From Aplidium turbinatum (Eukaryota; Chordata; Ascidiacea; Aplousobranchia; Polyclinidae), in contig OU964935.1 of NCBI GenBank assembly GCA_918807975.1, positions 10,627,823-10,691,822 on the forward strand: 64,000 nt of DNA, written 5' to 3'. The notes below the pieces were generated by a model that had not been told where the DNA came from, ran no database searches, and saw only the letters and a program-made list of their open reading frames with translations. Made by a program: the position numbers and the translations under genes. Positions 33,480 to 45,062 of the stretch are shown piece after piece (the first letter of the stretch is position 1; the number at the start of each line of letters is the position of its first letter).

Positions 33480-34260
33480 GCATCTAACTACCCCCTGATT
33501 ATTATAAGCTATTATGTTTGTTCAGAGGATCACTTGACTTTTCGTAAGATTATTGTTTAGATTGGTTTGGAAAAGATGCTTGAAACAGCTCAGACACTAC
33601 ATCCTTCATCGGCACTACCAAAGAATCTCCACCTCTCATTAGCGATACCAAAACACTCCATCCTTCACTGACGCTATAAAAGATCATTCAACTCTTATTG
33701 GCAATACGAAAAACACGCTGCAATATCATCATACTTCTTATGCTCTTACATGTGCTGGAAATTAATTTAAAAAACAAAGCTTTTTTAACTATTTTATCTT
33801 AATAATGAGCTGCCATATTGTGTATTTGTTCTGCATTTTATAAGCTACTTAATTTCGTTGCTGCGAACACTTTATTTCTGTATAAAACCTGTAAATAGTC
33901 CTTGTTTTGATAGTCCGTTATGTAATTACAATATGTGTGTGTGTATTAGTTTGTTTTTGTGATGTTGTTGGGTTCAGTCGTGTTCTCATTGCTTTAAGAA
34001 TTGACGCTCCAGTTGTTTTAGGAACGAGGAGGCGACTGATTCTTAACTTATTCATCTACTTGTTTTAATGTATCAGGTTTGGTGGCCGTGCTTAACTATA
34101 TTTATCGATGCATATACCGCAATATTAGATCCTTTTATGCACGTCTTAAACCATTATGGTTTTGCCACCTTTTCCTTTTGTTGGTTTTGTTACTGTATTT
34201 CTTTTTCACAATATCATTTCTTTTGTATTCTGACAAAGAAAAATAAATTGAATTGAATTG
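33480..34260 (+). mobile_element. Possible LINE 3' end with (AATTG)n tail
   Basis: The stretch ends at about 34236-34258 in AAATAAATTGAATTGAATTG followed by further TTGAA units, a tail pattern common in L2/CR1-like LINEs. The body is noncoding. The boundaries are guesses. Confidence 0.4.
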
Positions 34261-34343
34261 AATTGAATGTATTCATGTTGTATTTTGTTTGCTGCTTAAA
34301 AAATTTCCAGAATGACTATTGGTTTTAGTTCTGATGACATCGT

Positions 34344-34868
34344 TGTTCCAGACAATTGTTCACCTAATCAAACGTCATATAAAAACCGTTCAAGTCTACT
34401 GAATATTACGTCATGGAAATTCCTAAAACATGTGCCAAAATTGCACCATCGTTCGTAAGACTCGTGTCAAACCTGTTTAAACCTGTTTCAGTTGAAACCT
34501 GTTTAAACATGAAATATTGCGTCACACTACTGCTGACGTGCCTTTGAGTTATCACAAATTTTTCTGATTCATTCTTGAAGTTGTTTGTTGGAAGTCGGTC
34601 GCACATTTAACTGGTTTATTTGGTGCTTGCTAGCTGGACAAATTCTCCGTCTTTTATCCAAGTAATCTGTTCTGTAGTGACAGTTTTTAGAGGTGTACGG
34701 CGTTGCATCTCGATTTCGATAGCCGCGGGCTAATTTTACAGGAATACACTTATTGAATAGACATTTCGAGGAGTGTTTCTTTTTCGGTCACTACATGCAG
34801 ACAAACGGATCCGGGAACTTTATGTTACAATTTTCCCACGAAGAGATTATGGTTTACCGCTGTGACCA
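34344..34868 (+). repeat. BEL/Pao 5' LTR
   Basis: 525 bp, begins TGTTCCAGACAATTG and ends CCGCTGTGACCA. Aligns end to end with the 3' LTR with one difference seen by eye. Confidence 0.93.
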
Positions 34869-35299
34869 TAAAAATAAAAGACGATTTTGTTAGCTGGTAG
34901 GCCAAGAAGCACTTGAAGGCATAAAAATAAACGACGTGTTTGTTGTCAGCTAGTGCAGAAGAACTACTTAGAAGTACAAGAAATAATAAAAGAAGATTTG
35001 TTGGTTGGTAGTCTACACTCTTACAGAAGCAAAGAAAAGTAATTTCTTCTCAGTTTGGTACTGAAGAAAAATAACTTTGACATTCATTGGCAAGAAAGAA
35101 GATTAAAAGACAATCCATCTGTGCTTGTAGATTCAAGTGGAAGAATCCAAGCAAGTTTTGTGGACTTTAGGACTTCATACTCGTACAGCTACGGTATCGT
35201 GCATTTAAATTCTTTTTTGTATTTTTTACGGTCTTTGCAGTTAAGTTTTTTATAACTACTGTAGCCTAATAATTTTGTGTGTATGTGTAACTTAATTTT

Positions 35300-37300
35300 T
35301 TTAATTGTTAATTTAGCCCCAACATTTAATATGTCTACACTCGGTGGCGACAAGGACTCGACCGCCGTAGACTCGACTGATTTTAAGCCTGATGATGTTC
35401 TTTGCGGTCGGGCAGGCCATTCTGGGGAGGGACCCAGTAACGATGAGGCTAAGTCAGTTCGAGAGGCCCGGCATCTTAGACGGGATATTTTGACTCAAAT
35501 TGGGAAACTTTCTGTAGCCCTAGGTTCTTTGAGTGATAAGCAGGAACTGTTAATTTTTAGATCTAAGTTATCTACTTTAGAAGAGGAATTACGGCATTTC
35601 CATGCTCTTTTGACTAAAATCTTTAACTCTGCAATCTTGGCAGAACTTCGTGATAGGGTAGATCCCGAATTTAACTCGTTAAAAAATAACTTTGAACAAA
35701 AAGAAAGTGAGTTCTCAGATATGTTGGATGCTGACATACATCCTGAGGATAGCGCCTCAAATGTAAGCACTAGGATGTCTAGGACTTCGTCTCGGATAGT
35801 GGCACAAATTAACCTGCAGCTGAGACGAGAGGAGCTCCAGATACAAGCTGAGGCCGAAGCGAGAGCTGCTGAGGCTGCCGCGAGAGCTGAGGCCATTCGA
35901 GCTGAGGCTGCCGCGAGAGCTGAGGCCGAAGCGAGAGCTGCTGAGGCCATTCGAGCTGAGGCTGCCGCGAGAGCTGAGGCCGAAGCGAGAGCAGCTGAGG
36001 CCGCCGCGAGAGCCGAAGCGAGAGCTGCTGAGTTCGCACTCAAAGACGCTCAGTTGAGGGCTGAACAACGTAAAGAGGTAGTTTTATCTGAATATCGATC
36101 AGAGGTGGGCTCTCGGCGTAGCTCTAAGAAGGGCTCTTCCAGGCATTCCAGAAATGAACATCAATCGCAGTTTAATTTACATAACCTTTTCCAAACGCCC
36201 GTTCAACCTGTGAGTAGACCAGGGCAATCCACACGTTTTCCAACTGTTTCAGGAGGTCTCGGGGCCGCGGCTAAGAGTCTTCCAAATGCTGTAGAGCCAA
36301 GGTCTGCGAATTACAACCGAACTCCTCCCCCAGAGCGTACAGGTCACGGGGCCGCCATTAGCAGTCATGCTTTGCCCCCTTCACAGTTTTCTGCGCCGCT
36401 AGGTTTTGATTGCCCAGCTACACGTAATTTGGGTGGTTGTGAGAGGCGTATCGCGTCTCCTGATTTTAACGTGTGTGAGGATCGTGATCGGGCTGTGCAT
36501 GTGACTGAGCCCACTCAGCCCCTCAAGGGATATAGCTTGTCTTCTCCCACTAAATCGAGTTCTCAACAGCAGGATTGCTTTTTTACCAAAATAGTAGGAC
36601 GTTTTTCGATAAGGCGGCCTTGATTGGTTACGATGGTAATAATATGCCATTTATCTTCTTTAAAAATCGTGTTACGGCCTTAATGGCAGCTTCGCCCTTT
36701 AAGGGGACTTGTTTGACTTTGTTACAAGCAGCTTGTGTTAGAACAGCTGCGCAAACGATTGCTAATTTGGTTTCTGACACCCCTGGCTTGTCAGAGGAAG
36801 ACAGGATAGAAATGTCGTTAGCTCGCTTGTCCCAGCGTTTTGGGGTTCGTGGAGGTCTTTTCGCAGAACCAGAAATTAGAAAGTATCGCTATGGTAGCAA
36901 ATTGACTTCGACCTCTTCCAGTGATCTAAAAGAGTTTAAAGATCAATTGTCCCAGTGTCTGCTTTACGCGCAAGCTTATGGTCAGCGTGACAAATTGGAA
37001 GGACGTTTTGTTTTGGATTTGGCTAAGCGACTCCCGTTTGACGCTAAACAGCGTTATCTTGACTTTTTAGGTGATCAGTATGGTGGCACTGATGAGCCTA
37101 CTTTTCAGAGTTTGTTTGAATTTGTAGTACGGGAGGAAACGCGTAAGTCGACTGATTTTAGCATTATGCTAATGGGCGATTCTGGTGAGTCGCAGCAATT
37201 TAAAAAGTTTGGCAAAGGAAAATTGCCTTCATGTCCGGTTAGGCAGACGTCCGTAAAACCCCATGATGATGTGATGTCAGGGAGTTCGCAGTACTAGACT
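35300..37300 (+). other. BEL/Pao gag region (fossil)
   Basis: The region encodes a Gag-like protein with a coiled-coil style N-terminal part, a tandem Ala/Glu/Arg-rich repeat at about 35.83-36.04 kb built from AEARAAEAAARAEA-type units, and a capsid-like helical part near 36.7-37.2 kb. The Ala-rich repeat explains long open frames on the opposite strand, which are not genes. Confidence 0.75.
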
Positions 37301-37399
37301 GTTGTTGGCGCACCGCGCGGTGGTGAGGCTAGACGTAAAGACCTGCCGGCATGCATTTGTTGTTCGTCACGTGGTCAAGTTGAATATTATTTTTTGTCT

Positions 37400-39748
37400 A
37401 ATTGTAAAGAATTTTTGCGCTTGACACCTAAAGATCGGAGAGATGTCATTGTGAAAGCTGGCAAATGCTTGAATTGTTTGCGCCAGCATATGGTTAGGGA
37501 TTGCGTTCATGCAAATAACTGTCGTAAGTGTGGGCCTAACAACGATAGGAAACACTATTTTCTTCTGCATGATTTTTATGTGACGTCACGTGATTCTCTG
37601 GATTCTGTTGGGAAAGATGATGCTCGTGCCAGAGTTCCTGTGCGTAATGTTAAGATTGGAAATGTTAAAGCAGCTTTTAACCGCGTTACTGCTGCTCGTG
37701 TTTTGAATCCAATGACTGGCAAATCGAAGTTGGTGTATTGTCAGCATGATCCTGGTTCGCAGTTGACGTTTGTTTCGAGTGATTTGGTGTGTGAACTTGA
37801 TCTTAAACCGTACGATAAAGCGTCGTTTAAAATGGATACCCTGGCTGGTCAGAAAGCTACTTGTGCTGACCTTGTTAAACTCAACATCCAGTCGTTAGAG
37901 ACAGATGAACTGTTTTGTGATATAACTTCGGTGGTTAACCCAGCTTGGGCTGACGATGTTAAAACTTTACCGCATAAACAAGATTTAAATGGTTTCCGTC
38001 ATTTTCATGACGTGAATATGTTTCATTTGAATGATTGTAGTACTGTAGATGTACTGATTGGAAACGACAACGCTTATTTGATGTGTGCAAAAGAAGAGCG
38101 TGTTGGTGAAAATCGTAGTGAACCGCATGCTTTACTCACTCCTCTCGGTTGGTTGGCTTGTGGTGGTAAGTCACCCTTAGATGAAAGCGTTGCTAACGTG
38201 TGCAGAGTGCAGACGTCTTCAGAGTCGGATGTCATCTCTGGCTTTCAGCGTAAAATTGAGTCTCGCGATATGGAAATAGCAGACCTGAATAAAGTCATTC
38301 AGGATTTGACCTTGCAAAATGAAACCTGTGAATTGTCTCGCAATGACATTTTGGCTAGAGAACTTGTTGAACCGAATATTGAATTGAAAGATGTTCGATT
38401 TGAGATACCTGTTCCGTTGAAGGAAGATATTGATCTACCTAACAATTTGTGTTGGCGTCAGATAGAGTTGCTGCTTTAAGGAAGAAGGCTTTAAAACAAC
38501 CTGAATTTCGTGATTTCCTTACTGACACCATGAAAGATCTTAAATCAAATGGCTATATTGAGCGTACTGGTGAAGCAGGAAATGTCAAGGGATTTGAATG
38601 GTATTTACCATACTTTGTTACGTCACAATTAAAAAAGCGCATTGTTTACGATGGTAAGTCTGAATTTCGAGGAACTTGTGTTAATGATGTAATGTTTTCG
38701 GGTCCTGACTTGTTAAACCCTCTGGTAGATGTCTTGGCTAGATTTCGGCTTGGTAGATTTGGTCTCATGGCTGATGTGACTAAATGCTTCTTTCAAATAA
38801 AGTTACCTGAGTCGCAAAGGGATTTGTTTCGTATATTGTGGTTTGAAGATGATGACCTTGAAAATGGTAGGATGGTACCATTTCGTTTTTGTGTACACCC
38901 TTGGGGAATAAAGAGTAGTCCGTATATCGCTTGCTTGGCTATAAAGAAAATGATCGAGCAGAATCCCAGCAGTGCTGGTGAATTGACTCTCTGCAATATT
39001 GCAAATAATATGTACATGGATGATTTTATATTTTCGGCTGATAGCTTAGAGGAAGCTCAGCAAATCACTCATGAATCAATTGCTTTGTTTGATAGCCGTG
39101 GGTTTAAACTTGTTAAGTGGAGTGCTAACAAGGAGGCTATGATTGTCTTGTCAAATTTGGATAATGAGATGCTTTCACCTTTGATTCGTGACATTGACTT
39201 TCAGACTGAAAATATGACTTTGCCATCAGCGAAGACATTGGGTTGTGTGTGGCAAACCGAGTCTGACGAGATGCGTATCGCATGTTCCATAAAGCCCTTA
39301 GCTAAACACACGCGCCGAAGTATGCTCAGTCAGCTTGGACAAAATTTTGATCCGCTAGGCTTTGGAGCGCCATTTTTTCTAAAAGCACGCCTTATACTTC
39401 AGCAATTGGCGATAGACAAGTTTGATTGGGACACCGAGGTCCCTGATAGCTTTGTTAAAGAGTGGGGGTCGTGGCTTCGCTCTTTGACCTGCTTAAGGAT
39501 TTTTCGTTACCGAGATGGTATTTTGCAAACTCTGGCGTGTGCAGTCCGGATGATATTGTTTCATATCAATTGCATGGGTTTAGTGATGCTTTGAATCAAG
39601 CTTTCTCTTCTTTTGTTTACTTACGTAGACTGGTTAACGGAGTTCCGAGTGTGTCTTTCGTTCTGGGTAAATCTACCATTGTTGTAAAAAATCAGTTTTC
39701 TTGGCCGATAGCTAGGAAAGAGCTTGTTGCCGCTTTGAATACAGCAAG
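37400..39748 (+). other. BEL/Pao pol region, first part: zinc knuckle, protease, reverse transcriptase (fossil)
   Basis: A zinc-knuckle-like CLNCLRQHMVRDC stretch, an aspartic-protease-like segment (about 37.7 kb) and a reverse transcriptase with the YMDDF catalytic motif (about 39.01 kb) follow in order. The region ends where the level-5 hAT element has inserted. Confidence 0.85.
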
Positions 39749-40177
39749 CAGTAACGCACCCAGAAAAAAATTTAGGGGGGGGGCTAATTCAGAAATTTCG
39801 GGCGAGTGATTTGCGACAATAGTGACAGTAGGCCAATGCCCATCCCTTTGATTAATATTCAAAGGCACTCACGGCCCACTACCCACCGGTTGCCGATACA
39901 TCAGTATTCGTTCTCTCAATCAGATTAGAAGTTGGCCTAGTGAACCCCATGCTATTAGAATCATCAGCACTCTCATTCCTACGTCGACTCTCGCAATCTT
40001 CTATAGATCTCGACTTTTTTGTCATGTATGACAAAATAGAATTAGCTTTCCGTTTGCCAACACAAATAAGTGCGAAAACAACAACTAGCACGAAAACAGT
40101 TTGAAACAAAACACTAATTGTGTAAACAATAAATTTGATGTGGACATTTTTCCTACTTACAAAACATTTAAAATTAG

Positions 40178-40720
40178 TTGGTATTTTCAATTAAAGTCCC
40201 AGACGCCTTCGTCTCTCTGCTCAAATGTCGTATACAGTTTTACACCACGAGGGTACGGGAGCATCTGAACGTTAGAGAGTTAAATAAAGGTGCCATCAAA
40301 GACCATAGGCGGCCTACCATGGAGTGTTCTTTTTGCACAGATCAAAAATTCTCTGCTGACTCATTTAAAATTTTACGCAAAGGCAAATCCCAATTTGACA
40401 CCAAAATTCAAAAAGCACTGTTAACGCTACAACCCAAATTCAAACAAACAATTACTTGCTGGAGGCCCGTCCATTCTCCTTAACATTTACTTGATGTATC
40501 ATGTTCCCTGTGGTGCAAATTTTTTTGTAGTTATGTAGTTGCCTTTTCCTAATGTAAATTTACCTTCAAGAAGTTGAACTTTATCGCATTTTTTAATTAC
40601 CTTATTTTCAGATTCCTGATGAGGGCTCAAAGTTTAGCCAAAATCGTTCGACTGTTAAAAATATTTGTAAATATGTAAAATATATTGTTATAGTTCTCTT
40701 CCCTGTTGTATTGTTGTGTC
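40178..40720 (+). mobile_element. Penelope-like element fragment (GIY-YIG tail and ribozyme-like end)
   Basis: The frame at 40178-40483 contains TTRVREHLN, C..C, and DSFKILRKGKSQFDTKIQKA then LLTLQPKF, resembling the C-terminal GIY-YIG endonuclease part of Penelope-like retroelements. About 130 bp downstream a CTGATGAG ... AGCC stem motif (40616-40640) resembles a decayed hammerhead ribozyme core, as known from Penelope-like terminal repeats. The element is a fragment with no reverse transcriptase seen. Confidence 0.55.
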
Positions 40721-40759
40721 TTATTTATATCTAACCTGTAAGCAAAAGGTATAACTTAA

Positions 40760-41373
40760 CCCTATCTGAATACGAGCTGTTTTTGTACGCGGAAAGCACG
40801 TCACGGGCTATCTTAGCCCCGTGCTAATTAATCGTTAATAACGGGAGCTATGAAAATCACAGAGCCAAAATACTTTACAAAATAATAGCCATGTGTATTG
40901 TGCATATAGAAATTAAATTTTTATCCAACAAATTTATTGGAATAAAGTGTTTGAGATGAAAAGGCGTCAGAAAGTCGGTTTTTATTCTACTTTCCCAAAA
41001 ATAGCTTCAAAATTGAAATTTTCGAATTATAACACAAAGTAATGCTAAACTAAACAAAAAATTACTTTTTCTCATAATTATAAGGCATTTTTTGGCGTTT
41101 TTACATTTCAAAGTAATTGCACTAACATTTATATTGCCCTTACATTAAATTATATATATCTAGCATAGACGAAAATGTCTAGCCACCTGAGACGAAATGC
41201 TTATATTGTGAAGGGCAAGAATGTAGAAAAAGGACCAGTGTAGGTTTAGAAAATTTGCAAAGAACAAAAACTAAAAGTCAAGAAATTTCACATTTCTAGC
41301 ACATTTCCTTCTGTAAAATATTTTACTACTGGAGAGGGGCGTCCTCATAAAGCCGGTGTCACTACAGATAGGG
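40760..41373. mobile_element. Nest level 6: piggyBac-like MITE
   Basis: 614 bp with ends CCCTATCTG and CAGATAGGG flanked by TTAA on both sides (40756-40759, 41374-41377), the piggyBac target signature. No transposase. It lies inside the level-5 element. Confidence 0.85.
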
Positions 41374-41469
41374 TTAAATGGTGAACATACAAAACTTCAT
41401 TTTTTGTGGCGGGTTTGGGGGGGGCTTGAGCCCCCTTAGCCCCATGCTGGGTGCGCTACTGACAGCAAG

Positions 41470-43430
41470 ACTCGTGAAGCAGGCCTACGAGGCATTGAAG
41501 ATGCCCGACTGCCTTAAGTATTTTTGGTGTGATTCTCGTACTGTGTTGCAGTGAGTTAAAAACCCTGATTTACGTTTGAATAAGTTTATTACGCGTCGAG
41601 TTGAGCATATTTTATTGTTGTCTGGAGCCCAGGATTGGCGTTTTTGCCCTACCGATATGAACCCAGCTGATGTTGGCACAAGGCCAAATCTTATTACAAA
41701 GAAAGAATTTCGAGAGTTGTGGTTAAATGGTTCTAGTCTTCTCTACCAGTGTGACGAAATTCCATCTGTAGAAAATGCCACTCCAGTACCTGTCCATAGC
41801 CTATATCTTCGTGACGAAGAGGAGTCGCTTGACGTTGGACAGGGTGGTCTTCACAGATTGATCGAGGCCGCACCTTCTTTGTATGTTATGAAAAAGAGAA
41901 TCGCTTATTTGGTTGCTTTTGTTGAATTTTTGTGCTGTAAAACGAGAAAGCGTAGCTTTGTGAAGCCAAAACTGGATGCATCTTATCTTAACAGTGCTTC
42001 AGAGTTGGCTGTAAAGTTTGTTCAGAAGAGCGTGTATGGCGATGTGGTACATTTAATCACCAAACGATCGCCGGATGCCCTTGAGGAAGTGATAAAGCGA
42101 GGTAGTGTTGGCGCTTCGCAACGTGAGAAGGAACGCTTGAAAGAATTACGTTCACTTAAAAAGTACAGACCTTGTGTAGATGACGCTGGTGTAATCCGCA
42201 TTGAAGGGTGCTTAAGTAATTCTCCCGAGATCTCTCTTGAAGCAAAGCATCCGATTGTTTTGCCTTCGAAGCACCCCTTCACTAGGCTTGTTGTACTGTC
42301 GCATCATAATGGAAATGCGCACTGTGGAGTACAGCACACTTTGTTGTCTACGCGACAGAAGTTTTGGATCGCTAATGGTAATGCCTCCGTGAAGAGGTAC
42401 CTTAATGATTGTGGTGTATGTGCGATTGAGAAAGCACGGCCTATAAGGCAGCTCATGTCTGATTTACCTTTGTCTCGCACAACTGCGCATAGGAAACCCT
42501 TTTTTGATTGCGGCTTAGACTATCTTGGACCTTTAACCTTTGTTGAAGGTAGAAGTCACAAAAAAGCTTGGGGACTCTTGTTCACATGTATGGCATCTCG
42601 CGCTATTCATGTTGAGCTGGTTACGTCATTGTCGCTGAGTGATTTTTTACTTGCCTTTACAAGGTTTACAGATTTACGTGGGCAGGTTAATGCTATCTAT
42701 TCCGATAATGGAAGTACCTTTCAGGCAGCATCTAAGAAGTTACCCGAGTTGATAGAATCAGCTGAATTTCACAACGTCCTGAGACAGAGAGAGATAAACT
42801 GGGAATTTATACCTCCGTATGCTCCGGCGCAAGGTGGCGCCTGGGAGGCAATGGTTAAACAATTTAAAATTGCATTTTTTCACATTTTGAACTCTTCAAG
42901 TCGTAAGTCCAATTTTATTGAACTGCTTACGTACACAGGCAGTGCCGTTCGGATCGTGAACGAACGCCCTTTGGTACCTTTGAGTGACGACCCTAGGGAT
43001 TTTACTGTCATCACCCCTGCTTCACTTTTGACCCCATACTTAGACCCATACTGTGCTGTTGGGCAACCACATGATCGTGACCAATTAAGAAGGGATTATC
43101 GGTTCAATTTGTCACTTTCTCAGCAGTTTTGGAGTAAATGGATCGATTTTTACTTGCCAGGTCTTCAGGGCCGGAAAAAATGGCTAAAAATGGCCGAGAA
43201 TTTGGAGCCTGGTCAACTTGTAGTGGTAGGTTCTCTCCAGGACATTGGTAAACGTGGGAAGTATCAACTTGGGAGGGTGCATGAGGTAGTTCCACAAATT
43301 AGGAAAGGGAAGCCTGTGGTTCGTAGAGCTAAAGTTGCCGTCTGCAACTATGATGACAGTACGGGGAAAGTGAAAGTAGACTATGTGTTGAGGGATATTT
43401 CGTGCCTCGCCCCCGTAAAGAACACCTAAG
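41470..43430 (+). other. BEL/Pao pol region, second part: RNase H end and integrase (fossil)
   Basis: After the level-5 insertion pol continues with an RNase H/integrase-type region: an HCGVQHTLL zinc-binding part with CGVC, the catalytic-core style DCGLDYLGPL, YSDNGSTF and a WEAMVK glutamate block, and the C-terminal domain common in BEL/Pao. It ends shortly before the 3' LTR. Confidence 0.85.
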
Positions 43431-43744
43431 TGTTAGGGTTTGAGCCTGGTTTTGTCTGCGGTGGCCGACACTTGTCTGAGCCCAGAACAGTCGGTTATTA
43501 TCGCAACCATTGTATGTAGCGTCATTTTTTGCGTGTACCTACTACCTATGGTACCAATTTCATGTATCGTCGTGTTTATTCTTATTGCTGTTCATTCTTT
43601 GCATGCCCTTTGTATTTGCGTATTAACTTAAACGTGAGTGATTTGAACAATTTGTGTATCATGTGTTTTTATTCATTGGCTCACAATTGTCGTCAATTCT
43701 TTTTTAGTTATGCCATGTCAGACTGCCATAACTAGGGGCCACTA

Positions 43745-44269
43745 TGTTCCAGACAATTGTTCACCTAATCAAACGTCATATAAAAACCGTTCAAGTCTAC
43801 TGAATATTACGTCATGGAAATTCCTAAAACATGTGCCAAAATTGCACCATCGTTCGTAAGACTCGTGTCAAACCTGTTTAAACATGTTTCAGTTGAAACC
43901 TGTTTAAACATGAAATATTGCGTCACACTACTGCTGACGTGCCTTTGAGTTATCACAAATTTTTCTGATTCATTCTTGAAGTTGTTTGTTGGAAGTCGGT
44001 CGCACATTTAACTGGTTTATTTGGTGCTTGCTAGCTGGACAAATTCTCCGTCTTTTATCCAAGTAATCTGTTCTGTAGTGACAGTTTTTAGAGGTGTACG
44101 GCGTTGCATCTCGATTTCGATAGCCGCGGGCTAATTTTACAGGAATACACTTATTGAATAGACATTTCGAGGAGTGTTTCTTTTTCGGTCACTACATGCA
44201 GACAAACGGATCCGGGAACTTTATGTTACAATTTTCCCACGAAGAGATTATGGTTTACCGCTGTGACCA
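43745..44269 (+). repeat. BEL/Pao 3' LTR
   Basis: 525 bp, same ends as the 5' LTR. Followed at once by the ATCGT target duplication. Confidence 0.93.
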
Positions 44270-44970
44270 ATCGTAAATGTATTGATTTCGTACTGGATTG
44301 GTCTGTGAATAAGTTGGTGATATAACAGCATATTTCACTGATTGCTGAACACTCCTCATTTACTTCTGATCCTATTTGCAGTACGCAAAATGCTAAAGAA
44401 CAACAGTAGGCGGTTTTTGAACTCGTTGCATTCATTCATTTTTTAGATTCATTGTTTTTTTTCTAGCAGCATAAATGTACTTTTATAATCAATTAAGTTT
44501 TAATATGAGTGTACCGGTACATTTTGTATTATTATTGTAAAATCGAAATTTGTATATCTTTTAGTCTGCATTTTATTTTGTTAAACTTTCTGTAGTCGTA
44601 GTAATGTGATGACCCTACTGATGTAGGCCTATAGCACTGAATAGAGTTTCCAATCCCGTAGTTATAGATATCCCTGATTCATACCCACACTTTTGTTGAA
44701 AATTATGCTGTCAGAATGCACCAAATTCAAAGTAATTTTTCAAAATTTTTTGGGGGTGGCCAAACCCCCCACCGCTGGGTATCCTCTTAGGCAAAAACGC
44801 CGGCGGGCTTTGCTCTCCGGTCGTCAAACCCCCCTTTCAAAATTCCTGGTTACGCTACTGTCAATGCCACCCCCCCCCTTGAGAAAATCCTGCGTACGCC
44901 ACTGGTTGCGACCATACCATATTTTAAACTGATTATCCTGCTTTGACATAATGTGCGTTATTGCATCAGC

Positions 44971-45062
44971 ATTTTGTCGCTTCTACCTTTTTCTAGACCC
45001 CTGCTATGTCTGACAAATATTGTTTTTCGTTGTGATGGTCAGAAATAAAAACAAACTGAACT
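44971..45062 (+). mobile_element. LINE-like 3' tail repeat, copy 1
   Basis: TCTACCTTTTTCTAGAC through AATAAAAACAAACTGA recurs at 58340-58422. The shared 3' end, ending in a short A-rich tail, suggests a LINE 3' UTR fragment. Confidence 0.5.

Larger units (their letters stand above)
39749..41461. mobile_element. Nest level 5: hAT-like element inside BEL/Pao pol
   Basis: Ends CAGTAACGCACCCAG and CTGGGTGCGCTACTG are exact inverted repeats. Perfect 8-bp target duplication ACAGCAAG at 39741-39748 and 41462-41469. The 1713-bp body has no hAT transposase. It carries a Penelope-like fragment and a piggyBac-like MITE. Confidence 0.92.
34344..44269 (+). mobile_element. Nest level 4: BEL/Pao LTR retrotransposon
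   Basis: Two 525-bp LTRs with TG...CA ends enclose gag and pol. Target duplication ATCGT at 34339-34343 and 44270-44274. The part order is gag, zinc knuckle, aspartic protease, reverse transcriptase and integrase, and the sequence style is BEL/Pao. The LTRs differ at one position that I could find, so the insertion is young. It is broken: one large insertion (39749-41461) plus a few further frame breaks. It has since decayed within level 3. Confidence 0.93.
32960..44676. mobile_element. Nest level 3: hAT-like element inside level 2
   Basis: A perfect 36-bp terminal inverted repeat (32960-32995 and 44641-44676) begins CAGGGATATCTATAACTACG. Perfect 8-bp target duplication ATTCATAC at 32952-32959 and 44677-44684. 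Without the LTR element it would be about 1.8 kb. No transposase is recognised, so it is probably non-autonomous. Confidence 0.88.
32653..44860. mobile_element. Nest level 2: hAT-like element inside level 1
   Basis: Left end CAGTGGCATAGCCAGGGG, right end CCTGGTTACGCTACTG. Target duplication TCAATGAC (32645-32652) and TCAATGCC (44861-44868), one mismatch. Its own sequence is about 300 bp on the left and 180 bp on the right. Noncoding. Confidence 0.8.
32361..44905. mobile_element. Nest level 1: outer hAT-like element
   Basis: Left end CTTACGCAGGGGGGG, right end CCTGCGTACGCCACTGG, which reads in reverse as the common hAT terminus CAGTGGCGTACGCAGG. Flanked by TTGCGACC at 32353-32360 and 44906-44913. 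Spans 12.5 kb only because of later insertions: its own sequence is about 290 bp on the left and 45 bp on the right. No transposase remains. Confidence 0.8.

Noticed and set aside
35495-36068. Long antisense open frames rich in Ser, Ala, Leu
   Set aside because: They are reverse-strand readings of the Ala/Glu/Arg tandem repeat in the BEL/Pao gag region.
43440-43631. Short hydrophobic frame after the BEL/Pao integrase, a possible envelope
   Set aside because: It is too short, has no envelope features, and AT-rich sequence gives hydrophobic frames by chance.
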